The notes under the pieces: generated by a model
Told to the model about the DNA's origin: nothing
The model's database searches: none
Seen by the model: the letters and a program-made list of their open reading frames with translations, nothing else
NCBI GenBank assembly: GCA_002307295.1
Contig: DBTY01000058.1
Span: 21,939 to 85,938, forward strand
Direction: 5' to 3'
Source of the DNA: Ignavibacteriales bacterium UBA1304
GTDB taxonomy: Bacteria; Bacteroidota; Ignavibacteria; Ignavibacteriales; Ignavibacteriaceae
Length of the DNA stretch: 64,000 bases
Shown here: positions 15,622-23,825 of the stretch, piece by piece
How the letters are laid out: each line of letters starts with the position of its first letter
How positions within the stretch are numbered: the stretch's first letter is position 1
Program-made: the position numbers and the translations under genes

Positions 15622-16065
15622 ATGGTTAATAGAATTAGTGTCGAAGATTTTAATAAACTTAACGGATCGTTTTTTAAAACCAATAAAAAAGACACTCGTA
15701 AAAGCAGGGAGAAGGAGTTAGAAGATTTATGGCGAGAACTTATAAAATTAAGAGTCGGTTATAAATGCGAATATCCGAATTGCCCCAAAACGGAACATCT
15801 TAATTCACATCATATTTATTCCAGAATACATAAATCTACTAAATACGACCCTGATAACGGTATGTGTTTATGTGCCGGTCATCATACCCTTACAAGTTTA
15901 TCGGCTCACCACGACCCAGATTTTAAGGAAATAATAATCAAAAATGGAATCCGTACTGCGGAGTTTTATCAGAAATTAAAAATGAGAGCTTTTACACCTG
16001 CCAAGATAGACATAAACCTTATTAAACTAGATTTAGAAAATGAGTTGAGAAAATACTCTAAATAG
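15622..16065 (+). CDS. NinG-like HNH recombination nuclease
   Basis: 147 residues. It has a CEYPNC zinc pair, then LNSHHIYSRIHKSTKYDPDN and MCLCAGHH with a second Cys pair, forming a zinc-supported HNH core; a helical tail follows. This layout matches phage HNH proteins of the NinG/Rap group, which bind and cut recombination or replication intermediates in lambdoid phages. The gene sits beside the replication operon, as NinG does, but is transcribed away from it from its own promoter. No Shine-Dalgarno site is visible; the leader is short (about 14 nt). The subfamily assignment is tentative; the HNH fold is clear. Confidence 0.75.
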   Translation: MVNRISVEDFNKLNGSFFKTNKKDTRKSREKELEDLWRELIKLRVGYKCEYPNCPKTEHLNSHHIYSRIHKSTKYDPDNGMCLCAGHHTLTSLSAHHDPDFKEIIIKNGIRTAEFYQKLKMRAFTPAKIDINLIKLDLENELRKYSK

Positions 16066-16164
16066 TAGACTATACTCCGAACACTTCCAATCAATTCCAT
16101 CGCCCTTTAACAATCAAAATTTAATCTTGTATACGTCAATTAATCATAATACAAGAGGTTCTAA

Positions 16165-16389
16165 ATGGCACGTTCATTATTCGGTGAAATTTTTCACCAA
16201 CTTACTTCAAACCCTTATAATCCACCCAAGTACAAGAAATCCTACTGTAATAATAAAAGTTATAACAGCAAACCTAAAAAGGATAATTCTTACGAAAGAA
16301 TGGCTTATAAGTATAAACAACAAGCCTTTGAGAATAAGAAAGATTTTGAAATCAAAAAGCTACAATCAAAATCTAAAGGTTGGATTTAA
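16165..16389 (+). CDS. Small basic phage protein, 74 aa
   Basis: The start at 16165 has AAGAGGTT seven bases upstream, the same site as the excisionase-like gene; a longer frame in another phase from 16127 lacks one. The product is strongly basic and rich in Lys, Tyr, Asn and Ser (PPKYKKSYCNNKSYNSKPKK, then a QSKSKGWI end). No family recognised. Such basic peptides may bind nucleic acid. It ends at two hairpins before the excisionase-like gene. Confidence 0.55.
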   Translation: MARSLFGEIFHQLTSNPYNPPKYKKSYCNNKSYNSKPKKDNSYERMAYKYKQQAFENKKDFEIKKLQSKSKGWI

Positions 16390-16424
16390 TGCGGCGCAGC
16401 TTAAAATGTGCCTGCGATAAAACA

Positions 16425-16449
16425 CCCCCTAAGCATGTCGCCTAGGGGG
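16425..16449 (+). terminator. Hairpin after the 74-aa gene
   Basis: CCCCCTA (16425-16431) pairs with TAGGGGG (16443-16449). No T run follows, but together with the next hairpin it should stop rightward transcription. Confidence 0.5.
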
Positions 16450-16455
16450 ATAAAG

Positions 16456-16489
16456 AGCCGTTAGTCATTACGATTAACGGCTAATTTTT
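16456..16489 (+). terminator. Terminator overlapping the end of the excisionase-like gene
   Basis: AGCCGTTA (16456-16463) and TAACGGCT (16475-16482) are a perfect 8-bp stem followed by AATTTTT. The right arm contains the stop codon of the leftward gene, so the two functions share sequence. Confidence 0.7.
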
Positions 16490-16662
16490 CTAACAGGAGT
16501 TGTGGCTTTTTGTTTGAGCGTTGCTAATAAAACATCTTTGTCAAAGAATATACTACCAGCTAACTTAAAGTAACCGGGAATCTGAGTCTGTTTTTGATAA
16601 ACCCATTTCTCGCTTTTACCAAGCAAACTAGAAATTTCTTTGACGGTTAGGTAGGAGTTCAT
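16474..16662 (-). CDS. Excisionase/AlpA-like DNA-binding protein
   Basis: 62 residues with a clear MerR-like winged helix of the HTH_17 group: YLTVKEISSLLGKSEKWVYQ, then PGYFKLAGSIFFDKDVLLATL. Proteins of this form act as excisionases (directing the integrase to excise) or as AlpA-type regulators. The start is supported by AAGAGG eight bases upstream. It diverges from the integrase gene across a 119-base region that must hold both promoters. The position beside int favours a role as Xis. Confidence 0.8.
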   Translation of the reverse strand: MNSYLTVKEISSLLGKSEKWVYQKQTQIPGYFKLAGSIFFDKDVLLATLKQKATTPVRKISR

Positions 16663-16781
16663 AAGAACCTCTTATACTCCCGAACCACCTTTATTTTGTT
16701 TTACATAGAACCACACCACCCCCACATACTTCCATTAAATTTTTACCGAAAACAATTTAACAACAAAAAGGAGAAATAACA

Positions 16782-17756
16782 ATGGCACAATACTATCGGA
16801 AACTTGCTAAGGGGATTAAATGGTATTATAAATTTTCCTTCAATAACCAGATTTACTTTAGCAAATGTATTTATCAATCTAAGGCGGAAGCTAAAAGGGA
16901 GGAAAATATTAAATACAAAGAATTAGACGAGAAACGCCGTTTCCCAGAACTTAAAGAAGATATGAAACTTAAAGACCTTATTGACGCTCGTCTTTCAGAA
17001 CTTCAAACAAAAAAAAGCCAATCCTATCACAAAGACAATAAATTCTATCTTACTTTACTCTTACAAAATTTAGGTAACGCTTGGGTTGGAGATATAACAA
17101 GGGCGGAAATAAATAGCCTACTTCTATTAACAGCGGATCGCTTCAAACTCAATGGTAAAAGCAATTACACTCCTAATGCTATGCTTCGCTGCTATAAAGC
17201 TCTTTTTAATTACGGGATAGACAATTATAACCTTAATCCTTTTAATCCTTGTAAAGGTATCAAGTTTATGCCGATTGATAAAAAGTTAAAATATATCCCC
17301 TCGGACAATGAGATTGAAGCGCTAAAAGCTAAATGCGATAAAGAACAGGAATTACTGATTGACTTTATAACACAGACAGGAGCGAGAATAGGGGAGTGTT
17401 TAAGATTCAAAGGTAAGGACATTTTAGACACATCAGTAGTTCTTTACACTCGAAAAAGTAAGAACTCTAATTTAACGCCTCGTAGGGTAGACTTCCCCGA
17501 CTGCTTAAAGGGAAAGAAATATAAACCTGAACAATTAGTTTTTGTCAGGTGGTCAAAATTACCGAAATTTCTAGATAAGAAGTTAAGGGGAATGAAAAAG
17601 GTTAAACCAGAAATTAAATTATGGGGATTTCATAACCTTAGACACAGATACGCAAGCAAACTTTCTAAGGCGGGAGTTCCTTTATTCGAGATAATGTCAA
17701 AATTGGGTCATTCCAATATCACAACCACCCAGTTATACCTACAATTATTAGATTAA
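16782..17756 (+). CDS. int: Phage tyrosine integrase
   Basis: 324 residues. An N-terminal AP2-like/arm-binding part (1-60), a SAM-like core-binding domain (about 62-165, DLIDARLSELQ...) and a catalytic domain (170-324) follow in order. The active-site set is complete: R202 (TGARIGE), K225 (YTRKSKN), H284-x-x-R287 (FHNLRHRYAS), H310 (LGHSNITTT) and Y319. The protein ends five residues after the tyrosine, at the short end of the family. AGGAG precedes the start. It inserts and excises the phage at the neighbouring tRNA-Thr 3' end. A strong terminator follows. Confidence 0.95.
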   Translation: MAQYYRKLAKGIKWYYKFSFNNQIYFSKCIYQSKAEAKREENIKYKELDEKRRFPELKEDMKLKDLIDARLSELQTKKSQSYHKDNKFYLTLLLQNLGNAWVGDITRAEINSLLLLTADRFKLNGKSNYTPNAMLRCYKALFNYGIDNYNLNPFNPCKGIKFMPIDKKLKYIPSDNEIEALKAKCDKEQELLIDFITQTGARIGECLRFKGKDILDTSVVLYTRKSKNSNLTPRRVDFPDCLKGKKYKPEQLVFVRWSKLPKFLDKKLRGMKKVKPEIKLWGFHNLRHRYASKLSKAGVPLFEIMSKLGHSNITTTQLYLQLLD

Positions 17757-17763
17757 ATAATAA

Positions 17764-17782
17764 CTGTAGCGGTTCTGTAGCG
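17764..17782 (+). repeat. CTGTAGCG direct repeats beside the att site
   Basis: CTGTAGCG occurs at 17764-17771 and 17775-17782, eleven bases (one helical turn) apart, and once more in the phage non-coding region at 10828-10835. The pair lies between int and the att site, where integrase arm sites or Xis sites would be expected. Confidence 0.35.
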
Positions 17783-17796
17783 AAGGTATTAAAAAA

Positions 17797-17830
17797 GGGT
17801 CTCAGATTTTATTCTAAGACCCTTGTTTTT
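17797..17830 (+). terminator. Terminator after the integrase gene
   Basis: GGGTCTCAGA (17797-17806) and TCTAAGACCC (17813-17822) form a 10-bp stem with one mismatch, followed by TTGTTTTT. Confidence 0.9.
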
Positions 17831-17838
17831 ATTGCTTG

Positions 17839-17860
17839 AGCTGGCGGCCGGACTCGAACC
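17839..17860. other. Probable attachment site (attR-type junction) in the tRNA-Thr 3' end
   Basis: The 3' end of the tRNA faces the integrase, so the crossover core should lie within the tRNA 3' part, about the T arm and acceptor strand. The matching left copy must be outside the window; the exact core cannot be set without it. Confidence 0.55.
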
Positions 17861-17911
17861 AGCGACCTGCTGATTACAAATCAGCTGCTCTACCAACTGA
17901 GCTAAGCCAGC
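17839..17911 (-). tRNA. tRNA-Thr (anticodon TGT)
   Basis: The reverse complement folds as a 73-base cloverleaf: D stem GCTC/GAGC, anticodon stem GCTGA/TCAGC with loop TTTGTAA (anticodon TGT, reading ACA), T arm GCTGG-TTCGAGT-CCGGC, discriminator T. CCA is not encoded. The acceptor stem pairs at positions 1-6, but base 7 (T) faces C66, an unpaired last step. Because the phage entered at this 3' end, base 66 may come from the phage copy. It is the integration target of the prophage to the left. Confidence 0.95.
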
Positions 17912-17993
17912 AAAAATTAAGTCTTCAAATTTAAGTTTTTTTTGATTATTGTGCAATAAAAAAATCATAAAAATGAAAAAAAAATTTTATTTT

Positions 17994-19070
17994 TTATATT
18001 CCTTTTGGCACTGGGACAATCCAGTTATGTTTATCTTCAGCTTGTCCACGTTGTATAGCCGTAATTTCTTCAAATAACTTAATTTCAAGATCGTCAGGTT
18101 CGTTGCCGTTGAATATCATATTCGTATCTTTGAAAGTAAGCTGCCCGACTGCCGAAATAATAGCAGCCGTTCCTGTTCCAAAAGCGCTTAAAGTTTCGCC
18201 TGTTTTATAGCCGTCAACTATCTCTTCAATAGTTATAAGTCTTTCTGATACAGGGATGTTCCAATCTTTTAATATTTGAACTACAGATCTGCGCGTAACG
18301 CCGGGTAAAATTTCTCCGTTTAACATTGGCGTAGCAACTTCATTTTTGAAGCGGACAAAAAAGTTCATCGTGCCGACTTCGTCAATATACTTCTGTTCGT
18401 TGCCGTCTAACCACAAAACCTGTGTAAAACCTTTTTTAATTGCAATTTCTTCGGCTAAAAGACTTGCCGCATAGTTGCCGGGAGTTTTGCATTCGCCCAT
18501 GCCTTTTTTAACAGCACGCGCAAAATCATCCTGAACAAGAATTTTTACCGGTTTAAAACCTTCCGGATAATAAGCTCCAACAGGGGAGAGGATAATTACA
18601 AATTTGTAATGAGACGCAGGTTTAACTCCTAAAAATGAATCCGACCCGAAAATAAACGGTCTTATATAAAGAGATTCTCCTTTAACGGCAGGAATCCAGT
18701 CTCTTTCAATATCGACTAATTTTTTTAATGCGTCAATAACAAAAGGGATATCAATTTTAGGCATGCAAAGTCTTGCTGAAGAATTGTTCATTCTTTCAAA
18801 ATGATCCTGAGGACGGAAAACAACCACGTCGCCATTATCTCTTTTGAACGCTTTCAGCCCTTCAAAAGCAGCCTGACCGTAGTGAATAAACATTGCGGCA
18901 GGATGAAACGCCATGTTTACTAACGGTTTTATAATTGCGTTGTGCCAGCCTTCTTCAGGGCTGTAATCCATTTCAAAAACATGATTTGTGAAATATTTTC
19001 CAAATCCTAAATTTGGGGGAAGAATGACTTTTTCTTTCCTTTCAGATAACTGAATTTTTACTTTTTCCAT
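17994..19070 (-). CDS. ilvE: Branched-chain amino acid aminotransferase
   Basis: A class IV PLP aminotransferase that makes valine, leucine and isoleucine from the 2-keto acids with glutamate. The PLP lysine lies in MGECKTPGNYAASL (residue 195 from the chosen start), with the substrate-loop motifs SLYIRPFIFGSD, DEVGTMNFF and ILPGVTRRSV all present, the layout of the larger (mitochondrial-like) subfamily of about 355 residues. The frame is open to an ATG at 19112, but the start at 19070 (MEKVKIQLS) gives the usual length of 358 and avoids an atypical N-terminal extension. It is a single gene, cytoplasmic. Confidence 0.93.
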   Translation of the reverse strand: MEKVKIQLSERKEKVILPPNLGFGKYFTNHVFEMDYSPEEGWHNAIIKPLVNMAFHPAAMFIHYGQAAFEGLKAFKRDNGDVVVFRPQDHFERMNNSSARLCMPKIDIPFVIDALKKLVDIERDWIPAVKGESLYIRPFIFGSDSFLGVKPASHYKFVIILSPVGAYYPEGFKPVKILVQDDFARAVKKGMGECKTPGNYAASLLAEEIAIKKGFTQVLWLDGNEQKYIDEVGTMNFFVRFKNEVATPMLNGEILPGVTRRSVVQILKDWNIPVSERLITIEEIVDGYKTGETLSAFGTGTAAIISAVGQLTFKDTNMIFNGNEPDDLEIKLFEEITAIQRGQAEDKHNWIVPVPKGI

Positions 19071-19209
19071 TTTTACGCCTGAGTTAAAAAAATCATAAGA
19101 AACAACTCTCAATTTTACGGAAAAATAATTAGAATTTAAAATAAAATTGCCCGGTTATTGACTTCCGGGCATATAAAAGTAAAGAAAACTATAGAAAACA
19201 GAAGAAAAA

Positions 19210-19476
19210 TTATTTTTTTATCTTCGCAAGTTCAGAATCCAATTTTTTTGCGAGTTCTTCTGAAGAAATTCCAACGATTTTTATCTTTGTGGATTTTACT
19301 AATATTTCAGGAGCGTCGCCCTGATTAGTCATATACTTATAAAGACAATAACCAAGCCTGTTTCTATCGTTTGCAATCGGAATAAATTCCGACAGGCTTT
19401 CTGCAATATCGTAAACTTTTTTTTCTATTGAATCAGCGGCAAATTTTTTTGTCGCCGGAGGAGGTAATGTACTCAT
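19210..19476 (-). CDS. Conserved-looking small protein of unknown function, 88 aa
   Basis: 88 residues, soluble, with an N-terminal TLPPPATKKFAADSI stretch followed by helices (IEKKVYDIAESLSEFIPIAN, LAKKLDSELAKIKK). No Cys pairs, membrane segment or enzyme motif. It lies between ilvE and the LPS genes on its own. The balanced composition and normal spacing indicate a real gene; I do not recognise the family. Confidence 0.6.
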   Translation of the reverse strand: MSTLPPPATKKFAADSIEKKVYDIAESLSEFIPIANDRNRLGYCLYKYMTNQGDAPEILVKSTKIKIVGISSEELAKKLDSELAKIKK

Positions 19477-19765
19477 TCCAAAATCCTATTAAATATAATG
19501 TTTAAAAATATGCAACTTAAATCTAAATTACAATAAACTTTCTTTTGAACATGCCGTCAGTTTACGTAAATTTATAATTACGATTTTTATTTGCTTGGCA
19601 AATGCATAAAATCTTAGTAATTACACGCCCTGGGCGTTTTCGGCTAAATAAGAATTATATGCCAAAAATACTATAACATAAAACCCGTAATTATACCGTA
19701 TCGTTTTGCGATACCGGATTATTATAAATCATTCATATTCTGTTTTCCGGCAGTATGAGGATTAA

Positions 19766-20755
19766 TTGATAGAAAATATTAAAAAACTCTTAATAATAAG
19801 ATTGAGTTCTCTGGGGGATATTCTTCTTGTTACTCCAATGTTGAGGAGTATTAATGCGCAGTATCCGCATATTTCTATCGATTTCCTGCTCCGTAAAGAA
19901 TATAAAGAGACGCTGGAATATAACCCTAATATTTCAAATCTTTATACTTATTCCAACGACGAAGCCGACCAGACAAATCTTAAACAGAAATTGAAGAGCG
20001 CTAATTACGATTTGGTAATTGATTTACAGAATAATTTCCGGTCGAAAAGGATAACGGGCGTTTTAGACTGCGGCGTAAAAAGATTTGCAAAAAAAAATCT
20101 GCAAAAATTTCTTTTGGTTAAATTTAAAATTAACCTGATGAAAAATTCAGGTGCAATTCCGCAGCGTTATGCTGAAACATGCGAAGGCGCGCAGCTTGAC
20201 GGCTCAGGTCTGGAGATATATTTTAAAAACGGCGAGCAGGGCTCTGGAAACAAAGACAAAAATGTAATTGGTCTTTGCCCTGGTTCAAAGCACTTTACCA
20301 AAATGTGGCCGAAGGAATATTACATAGAGCTGGGAAGGGATTTGGTAAAAGCCGGAAAAACTGTGCATCTGATTGGCGGGAAAAGCGATAGAGAAATATG
20401 CGCTGAAATTTCTAAGAATGTTCCCGGCGCGTTTGATAAAAGCGCAGACGACAACCTGCTGCAAACGGCTGAAGAAATTGAAAAGTGCGGAGTTGTGGTT
20501 TGTAACGATTCCGGGCTGATGCATCTTGCATGCGCCGTTAAGACGCCTGTATTAGTATTTTTTGGCTCGACTGTTAAAGAGTTTGGTTTTGCTCCGTATA
20601 AGAATAAAAATATTATTCTGGAGAATAATTTATTATCCTGCCGGCCTTGTTCGCATATCGGCAGGGACTATTGCCCTAAGGGGCATTTTAATTGTATGAA
20701 AGAGATTACTCCTTCTGTTGTTATAAAAAAAATGGATTCGATATTAGAATTATGA
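19766..20755 (+). CDS. Glycosyltransferase family 9, LPS heptosyltransferase-like
   Basis: 329 residues of the ADP-heptose:LPS heptosyltransferase fold (GT9, two Rossmann domains). N-terminal LLIIRLSSLGDILLVTPMLR and C-terminal VVCNDSGLMHLACAVKTPVLVFFGST are the family's typical blocks, and GLCPGSKHFTKMWPKEYY is the middle acceptor/nucleotide segment. The enzyme adds a core sugar to lipid A-Kdo at the inner membrane. The start is TTG, supported by GAGG eight bases upstream. The stop overlaps the next gene (waaA) by four bases, so both LPS core enzymes are co-translated. Which heptose (I or II) it adds cannot be told. Confidence 0.9.
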   Translation: MIENIKKLLIIRLSSLGDILLVTPMLRSINAQYPHISIDFLLRKEYKETLEYNPNISNLYTYSNDEADQTNLKQKLKSANYDLVIDLQNNFRSKRITGVLDCGVKRFAKKNLQKFLLVKFKINLMKNSGAIPQRYAETCEGAQLDGSGLEIYFKNGEQGSGNKDKNVIGLCPGSKHFTKMWPKEYYIELGRDLVKAGKTVHLIGGKSDREICAEISKNVPGAFDKSADDNLLQTAEEIEKCGVVVCNDSGLMHLACAVKTPVLVFFGSTVKEFGFAPYKNKNIILENNLLSCRPCSHIGRDYCPKGHFNCMKEITPSVVIKKMDSILEL

Positions 20756-22032
20756 TTGAAAATATTTGGTATAGCGTTTATAATATTGTTTTTGTTCCTC
20801 TGTTTAGGGCTGTGATTTACATGGCGTCTATTTTTAACGCTAAAGTAAAAAAAGGAATAAGAGGACGCGACAGGCTTTTTGAAGAGCTAATACTTAATTC
20901 GCTTAAAATGGATCGCACAAAAAAATTAGTCTGGTTTCATTCGTCTTCGCTTGGCGAGTTTGAACAGGCAAAACCAATAATTGAAAAGCTGAAAGAAACA
21001 AAGACCGTTAATGTGCTTGTAACTTTTTTCTCTCCTTCCGGTTATGATAACTCTAAAAAATATCCTCATGCAGATTTGGTTTCCTACATCCCGGTTGATA
21101 CTAAGGAATGCGCTGAAAAGTTTATTAATATAGTTAAACCTAATCTTGCTATTATAATGCGGTACGATATTTGGCCAAATATGATAAGGCAAATGCGCAA
21201 TAAAAATATACCTATATTTATTGTGGACGCTACAATGCGGCAGGATTCTGCGCGTAGAAGTTTACTAGTAAGGAATTTTCACAAAATAGTATTTAGGGAA
21301 ATATCAAGAATACTAACTGTTTCGCAAAATGACGCCGATAATTTTAGGATATTTGATTGTACGGAAAAACAGCTTGCCGTGGTTGGCGATACTAAATACG
21401 ACAGGGTTCATCAGAATAGCGTAAATGCAAAGAAAAAACATTTAATCAAAGAGGGGATTCTTTCCGGTAAAAAAGTCCTTGTCGCAGGAAGCAGTTGGGA
21501 GCAGGACGAGGAAGTTTTATTTCCGGCCTTCCTAAAACTAAAACAATACGAACCAGATTTAATTTTAATAATAGCTCCGCACGAACCCACTATTTTACAT
21601 CTTGAAGGAATTGAAAACGAATTTACTAATAAGCTAAAAACAATCCGCTTTTCATCGCTAAATAATTACGACGGGGAAGAAGTTATTATAATTGATTCAA
21701 TTGGCATATTGCTTACGCTGTATTTTTATGCCGATATAGCATACATTGGCGGCGGTTTTAAACAGAATATTCATAACTGCCTTGAAGCTGCTGTTTACGG
21801 TATTCCGGTTATAATGGGGCCTAAAATTGAAAACTCGCAGGAAGCTATTAATCTTACAAAAACAGGCGGCGGTATTGTAGCCAATAATAAAAAAGAACTG
21901 TACCGTTTATTAAGAAACCTTTGCCGCGACGAAAAGCTGCGTAAGGAAAAAGGAAAAATCGCGTTTGATTATATCCAGAAAAATCTTGGCTCCACAGAAA
22001 AAATATTGCAGGAAATTGGCAGGTATATTTAA
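20752..22032 (+). CDS. waaA: 3-deoxy-D-manno-octulosonic acid (Kdo) transferase
   Basis: 426 residues, GT30. After an N-terminal membrane-associated helix come the typical blocks RGRDRLFEEL, WFHSSSLGEFEQAKPIIEKL (with the catalytic Glu), TFFSPSGYD, IMRYDIWPNM, VVGDTKYDR, VAGSSWEQDEEVL, IAPHEPT and YIGGGFKQNIHNCLEAAVYG. It transfers Kdo from CMP-Kdo to lipid A at the inner membrane. The ATG at 20752 overlaps the stop of the preceding gene (ATGA) and is preferred over an upstream ATG at 20692 deep inside that gene. A hairpin at 22061-22101 follows. Confidence 0.93.
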   Translation: MIENIWYSVYNIVFVPLFRAVIYMASIFNAKVKKGIRGRDRLFEELILNSLKMDRTKKLVWFHSSSLGEFEQAKPIIEKLKETKTVNVLVTFFSPSGYDNSKKYPHADLVSYIPVDTKECAEKFINIVKPNLAIIMRYDIWPNMIRQMRNKNIPIFIVDATMRQDSARRSLLVRNFHKIVFREISRILTVSQNDADNFRIFDCTEKQLAVVGDTKYDRVHQNSVNAKKKHLIKEGILSGKKVLVAGSSWEQDEEVLFPAFLKLKQYEPDLILIIAPHEPTILHLEGIENEFTNKLKTIRFSSLNNYDGEEVIIIDSIGILLTLYFYADIAYIGGGFKQNIHNCLEAAVYGIPVIMGPKIENSQEAINLTKTGGGIVANNKKELYRLLRNLCRDEKLRKEKGKIAFDYIQKNLGSTEKILQEIGRYI

Positions 22033-22060
22033 GTTTTACTGGTAGAGTTAGTAATAAAAA

Positions 22061-22101
22061 AGCGCCTATTCCTTTTATTAATGTCTAAATATAGGGGCGC
22101 T
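22061..22101 (+). terminator. Hairpin after waaA
   Basis: AGCGCC (22061-22066) pairs with GGCGCT (22096-22101), and TAT/ATA extend the stem across a small bulge. The T run is missing, so termination is uncertain. Confidence 0.4.
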
Positions 22102-22135
22102 CCCAATACTAAATAATGGCCCCAAAGGTTAAAAT

Positions 22136-22297
22136 ATGAAAAATATATCAGTTACAAAAGATGAAGAAATGAATAGAAAAAAAGAATTTATTTCTTCTGT
22201 TTTTCGCGGATTGTCTGATGTTGAAAAAGGGGAAGTCATAACTACTACAAAACTTAGAGCTGAATTAAAGAAGAAAAGAATTGTTAATCGAGGTTAA
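22136..22297 (+). CDS. Orphan antitoxin-like small protein, 53 aa
   Basis: A 54-codon gene with AAAGG nine bases before its ATG. The product is charged; the end FRGLSDVEKGEVITTTKLRAELKKKR resembles, in shorter form, the tail of type II antitoxins in which a G-L-x-D-x-x-x-G-x-V segment precedes the toxin-binding helix. No toxin gene follows: 210 bases downstream of it hold no frame. It may be an orphan or remnant antitoxin, or an unrelated small protein. The match is by pattern memory only. Confidence 0.5.
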   Translation: MKNISVTKDEEMNRKKEFISSVFRGLSDVEKGEVITTTKLRAELKKKRIVNRG

Positions 22298-22509
22298 AAG
22301 CAAAGTAAACATAGTTAATTTAAACAACTACATTTCAAAATTATTTTATATAACGCTATTATTATGGATAAAAGCATAGCGATAACGTAAATCTTCTTTA
22401 GAAAAAGCATCTTCAAATTAATTGGAAAAAGATTTTATTATTCTTAACTTGTTTTCAGGGAGATTTACAATCTCATTTGTTACGCAACTGACAAAATAGG
22501 AGAGTAAAA

Positions 22510-23790
22510 ATGAAACAATTATTTTCAACTCTGGCGATAATTATTTTGATTAATTTTTTAGCTTATTCTGGCGACAACAAGAATAAAGAGATAAAAAGTA
22601 GCGGACTTGCAAAAATTACAAATTCCCAACAGAACACAGCGATAAATTACGCAATTGATAAAAAAACTGAATCCTTTGAAGGAACAGTTTTTCCGCCTGC
22701 TGGATGGAGAGAAGTTTTACTTCAGGGCAGTAAAGGTTGGTCTCGAGGATTGATTGGCGCTACGCCAATTCCCGGATTGAATACGGGGATTATAACAGGT
22801 CCGCCTATTTCTGGAACTAACACAGCGGTCGCTTATATTACGCGAGATACGGCAAACTCTTTTGATGATTCATGGCTTGTTTCAGATAAGTTTGTCGCAG
22901 TCTCGCCCGATGATACTTTATCCTTTTGGTTAAGAAAGTTTTCTAAAACGTATGCCGACACTCTGGAAATTAAATATGTAATTAAAACTTTTTATCCTTA
23001 TGATACGCTTTTAACTACCCCCCTTACATTAACTACTTTTGGCTTTGCTCCAAATCAGGATTCTCTTGGATGGACTAAATATAGCTTTCCTATTGGCGCT
23101 ATAATACCGGGTTATGCTAGTTTATATATAATTTTCAGAGAAAAAAAATCTAATAATATTAACAATGGATCCGCTTTTTTTATAGATGATGTTGAAATAG
23201 GAGGCGGTTTTCTTGTTCCTGTTGAGTTAACTTCCTTTACTGCAAAATATTCAGACGGCAAGGTATTAATTAATTGGGCTACGGCTACAGAAGCCAACAA
23301 TAAAGGTTTTGAAGTTCAGAAACAATTTAACGATGGCGGTTATTCATCCGTTGGTTATATAGCAGGGCAGGGCTCCTCAATAGAAAAACATAATTATTTG
23401 TTTATAGATTCTCCATTAGCTGACGGCAAATATTCATATAGGCTTAAACAGATAGATTATGATGGCTCCCTAAATTATTCCCCCGCTGTTGATGTTGATG
23501 TTTCCGCTCCCGCAGTGTTTGGATTGGAACAGAATTATCCAAATCCATTCAATCCATCAACAACAATAAAATTCAATCTTCCGGCGGATTCAAAAGTTTC
23601 GTTAAAAATATTCGATATATTAGGTCAGCCGGTTGCAACATTAATTGATGGAAATAAGCCTGCTGGTATCAACTCTGTTAATTATAACGCAAAGAATTTA
23701 ACAAGCGGACTTTATTTATACAAATTGGAAGCAAAAACTTTTAATGGAACTTTATATATAGACACAAAAAAAATGCTTTTTATAAAATAG
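22510..23790 (+). CDS. Secreted choice-of-anchor J protein with T9SS sorting domain
   Basis: 426 residues. A signal peptide (1-20) is followed by a choice-of-anchor-J/MAM-like jelly roll (about 50-230: ESFEGTVFPPAGWREV, DDSWLVSDKFVAV, AFFIDDVEIGG), a fibronectin-like stretch (VELTSFTAKYSDGKVLINWA, YSYRLKQIDYDG) and the C-terminal type A sorting domain for the type IX secretion system (NYPNPFNPSTTIKF, GQPVATLI, SGLYLYKLEA). It is expected on the cell surface or outside the cell; its ligand is unknown. AGGAG precedes the start, and a strong bidirectional terminator follows. Confidence 0.88.
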   Translation: MKQLFSTLAIIILINFLAYSGDNKNKEIKSSGLAKITNSQQNTAINYAIDKKTESFEGTVFPPAGWREVLLQGSKGWSRGLIGATPIPGLNTGIITGPPISGTNTAVAYITRDTANSFDDSWLVSDKFVAVSPDDTLSFWLRKFSKTYADTLEIKYVIKTFYPYDTLLTTPLTLTTFGFAPNQDSLGWTKYSFPIGAIIPGYASLYIIFREKKSNNINNGSAFFIDDVEIGGGFLVPVELTSFTAKYSDGKVLINWATATEANNKGFEVQKQFNDGGYSSVGYIAGQGSSIEKHNYLFIDSPLADGKYSYRLKQIDYDGSLNYSPAVDVDVSAPAVFGLEQNYPNPFNPSTTIKFNLPADSKVSLKIFDILGQPVATLIDGNKPAGINSVNYNAKNLTSGLYLYKLEAKTFNGTLYIDTKKMLFIK

Positions 23791-23825
23791 TATTTTTGAA
23801 CAATGTTTTGTATAAGCTAGTATTA

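Larger units (their letters stand above)
1..17838. mobile_element. Prophage, right-hand part (integrated at tRNA-Thr)
   Basis: A contiguous block of phage-type genes ends with an excisionase-like protein and a tyrosine integrase directly beside the 3' end of a tRNA-Thr gene, the classic site for integrase-mediated insertion. Seen: tail-fibre proteins, a large internal-virion-like protein, a lambda-O-like replication protein with internal iterons, HNH nucleases, many tiny genes. Not seen in the window: terminase, portal, major capsid, lysis genes, or a CI-like repressor; these may lie left of position 1. The adaptor-nozzle-fibre-internal protein order suggests a podovirus-like virion, which is inference. 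The right boundary is taken at the tRNA 3' end; the left boundary is outside the window. Confidence 0.9.

Noticed and set aside
15474..15695. Minus-strand frame of 73 codons over the divergent phage promoters
   Set aside because: It covers both promoters and the 5' end of the NinG-like gene, has no ribosome site and a random-looking composition.
16127..16420. 97-codon plus-strand frame overlapping the 74-residue gene
   Set aside because: It is in another phase, lacks a Shine-Dalgarno site, and runs into the terminator hairpin; the 16165 frame has AAGAGG.
20692..20751. Upstream ATG extension of waaA
   Set aside because: It lies deep inside the preceding glycosyltransferase gene; the ATGA overlap at 20752 is the normal coupled start.
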